A DNA stretch of 5,500 bases from Acidobacteriota bacterium (GTDB lineage: Bacteria > Acidobacteriota > Aminicenantia > Aminicenantales > Saccharicenantaceae), in assembly GCA_003476685.1 (NCBI GenBank), contig DMVN01000198.1, positions 211 through 5,710 on the forward strand, read 5' to 3'. Every line of letters starts with the position of its first letter. The first letter of the stretch is position 1. The notes below the pieces were generated by a model. It did no database searches, had not been told where the DNA came from, and worked only from the letters and a program-made list of their open reading frames with translations. Of this stretch, positions 4,634 to 5,500 are shown piece by piece. The position numbers and the translations under genes were made by a program.

Positions 4634-5500
4634 CTACTCCACCATCTGGCCGGTCAGCGGGTCCATCACCTTCCAGCGATGAATCTTGCCCAGCCGGTCC
4701 AGCGGTCCGGGGAATTTGTCAGAGCCTTTGTTGCAGGGTTCAAAATCACCGACGATCATTATCACCATCTTATCCGGCTGGATGTACTTCTTGGCCACTT
4801 CCATAACTTTCTCTTTGGTCACTGCCTTAATCTTATCTCTGTAGGTAGCATAGTAATTCATCGGCTTGCCCTGAAGTTCCAGGCTAGCGAAGTTGACCAT
4901 GGTGCCGATGGGGCTCTGGAAGAAATCGGCAAAGCTTTCCAGGTAGTAGTTGATGGCGGTTTCCATTTCGGCCTCAGAAACGGGTTCCTGCCTGATGCGC
5001 TCAAACTCTTTAAGGATAAGAGAAATGGCGTAGCCAACGGTTTCCGATTTAGTCTGGACATAGCCGGCAAAAGTTCCAGGGAAGCCCCAGCGGTAGGTAA
5101 ACCGGCTGCCGGTGTTGTAGGCCAGCCCTTCATCCGAACGAACCTTGGAAGTAATCCTGGAAGTGAAACTGCCCCCGCCCAGGATGAAATTCATCACCTG
5201 CACGGCAAAATAATCCGGGTTGGTGTCTTCAATGCCGATATGGCCGACGGAGACATAGCCCTGGTTAATTTTCTTCTGGATAAAATAGACACCGGGTTCG
5301 GGCTGGGGGAAATTTTTGCTCACTGCGGGGAAGGACAGGGATTTGTTGGCCCATTTAGAAGCATAGCGGTTAATCTTGTTCTTGAGCTGTTCCCGGCTGA
5401 AATCTCCGGCCGCGGCCAGGATGATGTTCTTCGGGAAAAAGTACTTGCCGTGAAAAGCCTTAAGGTCGGCCGCAGTCAGATTTTCCACCGTGGCCTTGGT
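4634..5500 (-). CDS. M16 family (pitrilysin-like) metallopeptidase-family protein, C-terminal part (5' end outside window)
   Basis: The frame is open from the window edge to TAG at 4636-4634, giving 288 visible residues. The GTG at 5488-5486 is an internal valine: the frame reads TKATVENLTAADLKAFHGKYFFPKN, a familiar linker of M16 proteins, so the gene starts beyond 5500. Visible residues up to about 55 complete the first M16 half (FHGKYFFPKNIILAAAGDF). The second half includes LGGGSFTSRI (107-116) and RSDEGLAY (121-128), in which Arg and Tyr seven residues apart match the substrate-binding Arg/Tyr pair of the M16 C-terminal domain. A final VGDF is followed by a roughly 35-residue tail ending DPLTGQMVE. 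M16 enzymes degrade peptides in a closed chamber, and many bacterial members are periplasmic. The zinc motif HxxEH would lie outside the window, so activity cannot be judged: this could be a full enzyme or the zinc-less partner of a heterodimer. An intrinsic terminator follows. Confidence 0.92.
   Translation of the reverse strand, partial: TKATVENLTAADLKAFHGKYFFPKNIILAAAGDFSREQLKNKINRYASKWANKSLSFPAVSKNFPQPEPGVYFIQKKINQGYVSVGHIGIEDTNPDYFAVQVMNFILGGGSFTSRITSKVRSDEGLAYNTGSRFTYRWGFPGTFAGYVQTKSETVGYAISLILKEFERIRQEPVSEAEMETAINYYLESFADFFQSPIGTMVNFASLELQGKPMNYYATYRDKIKAVTKEKVMEVAKKYIQPDKMVIMIVGDFEPCNKGSDKFPGPLDRLGKIHRWKVMDPLTGQMVE

Noticed and set aside
4585..4806. Plus-strand 73-codon frame over the M16 C-terminus
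   Set aside because: Shadow of the M16 gene; Ser/Pro/Cys-rich product with no family resemblance. The minus-strand frame at 4858-5133 is likewise a shadow.
5486..5488. GTG as the start codon of the M16 gene
   Set aside because: The frame stays open upstream to the window edge and reads as a continuing M16 linker. Starting here would leave half of the family domain missing, so the gene is cut by the window edge.
1..5500. Mobile element, CRISPR array, tRNA/rRNA gene, or a new defence or biosynthetic system
   Set aside because: No transposase, integrase, spaced direct repeats, cloverleaf or rRNA motif was seen. All protein genes belong to housekeeping or common envelope families.

Overview
The window looks like an ordinary stretch of chromosome from a Gram-negative-type (diderm) bacterium of moderate GC content. 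A predicted outer-membrane beta-barrel protein with a signal peptide implies an outer membrane. Strong Shine-Dalgarno sequences (clearest before the barrel gene) argue against Bacteroidota, which seldom use them. The cysteine-rich HisRS insert, the PorT-like barrel and the M16 peptidase would fit a deeper diderm lineage (Acidobacteriota/Aminicenantes-like or Desulfobacterota-like), but the sequence alone does not settle the phylum.

Layout. Positions 1-357 (+) are the C-terminal end of accA (acetyl-CoA carboxylase carboxyltransferase alpha subunit). It is followed on the same strand, with gaps of only 49 and 24 bases and no terminator, by hisS (histidyl-tRNA synthetase, 407-1681) and aspS (aspartyl-tRNA synthetase, 1706-3493). 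These three probably form one housekeeping transcription unit combining fatty-acid synthesis and tRNA charging. A 124-base convergent gap (3494-3617) holds an imperfect stem that may end transcription. On the opposite strand lie a 220-residue PorT-like outer-membrane barrel protein (3618-4280) and, upstream of it, the C-terminal 288 codons of an M16 zinc-peptidase-family protein (4634 to beyond 5500).

The 353-base gap between the two minus-strand genes (4281-4633) is the least explained part. Nearest the M16 stop it contains a textbook intrinsic terminator for the M16 transcript, so the barrel gene should have its own promoter. Beyond that lie a nested pair of perfect 7-base inverted repeats (4479-4536) with no assigned function, and an AT-rich leader with a strong ribosome binding site for the barrel gene.

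I found no mobile element, CRISPR array, tRNA or rRNA, and no convincing new multi-gene system. The points worth a second look are modest: the nested intergenic structure, the eight-cysteine insert of HisRS, the AspRS residue tied to tRNA discrimination, the split-peptidase question for the M16 protein, and the uncharacterised barrel protein.
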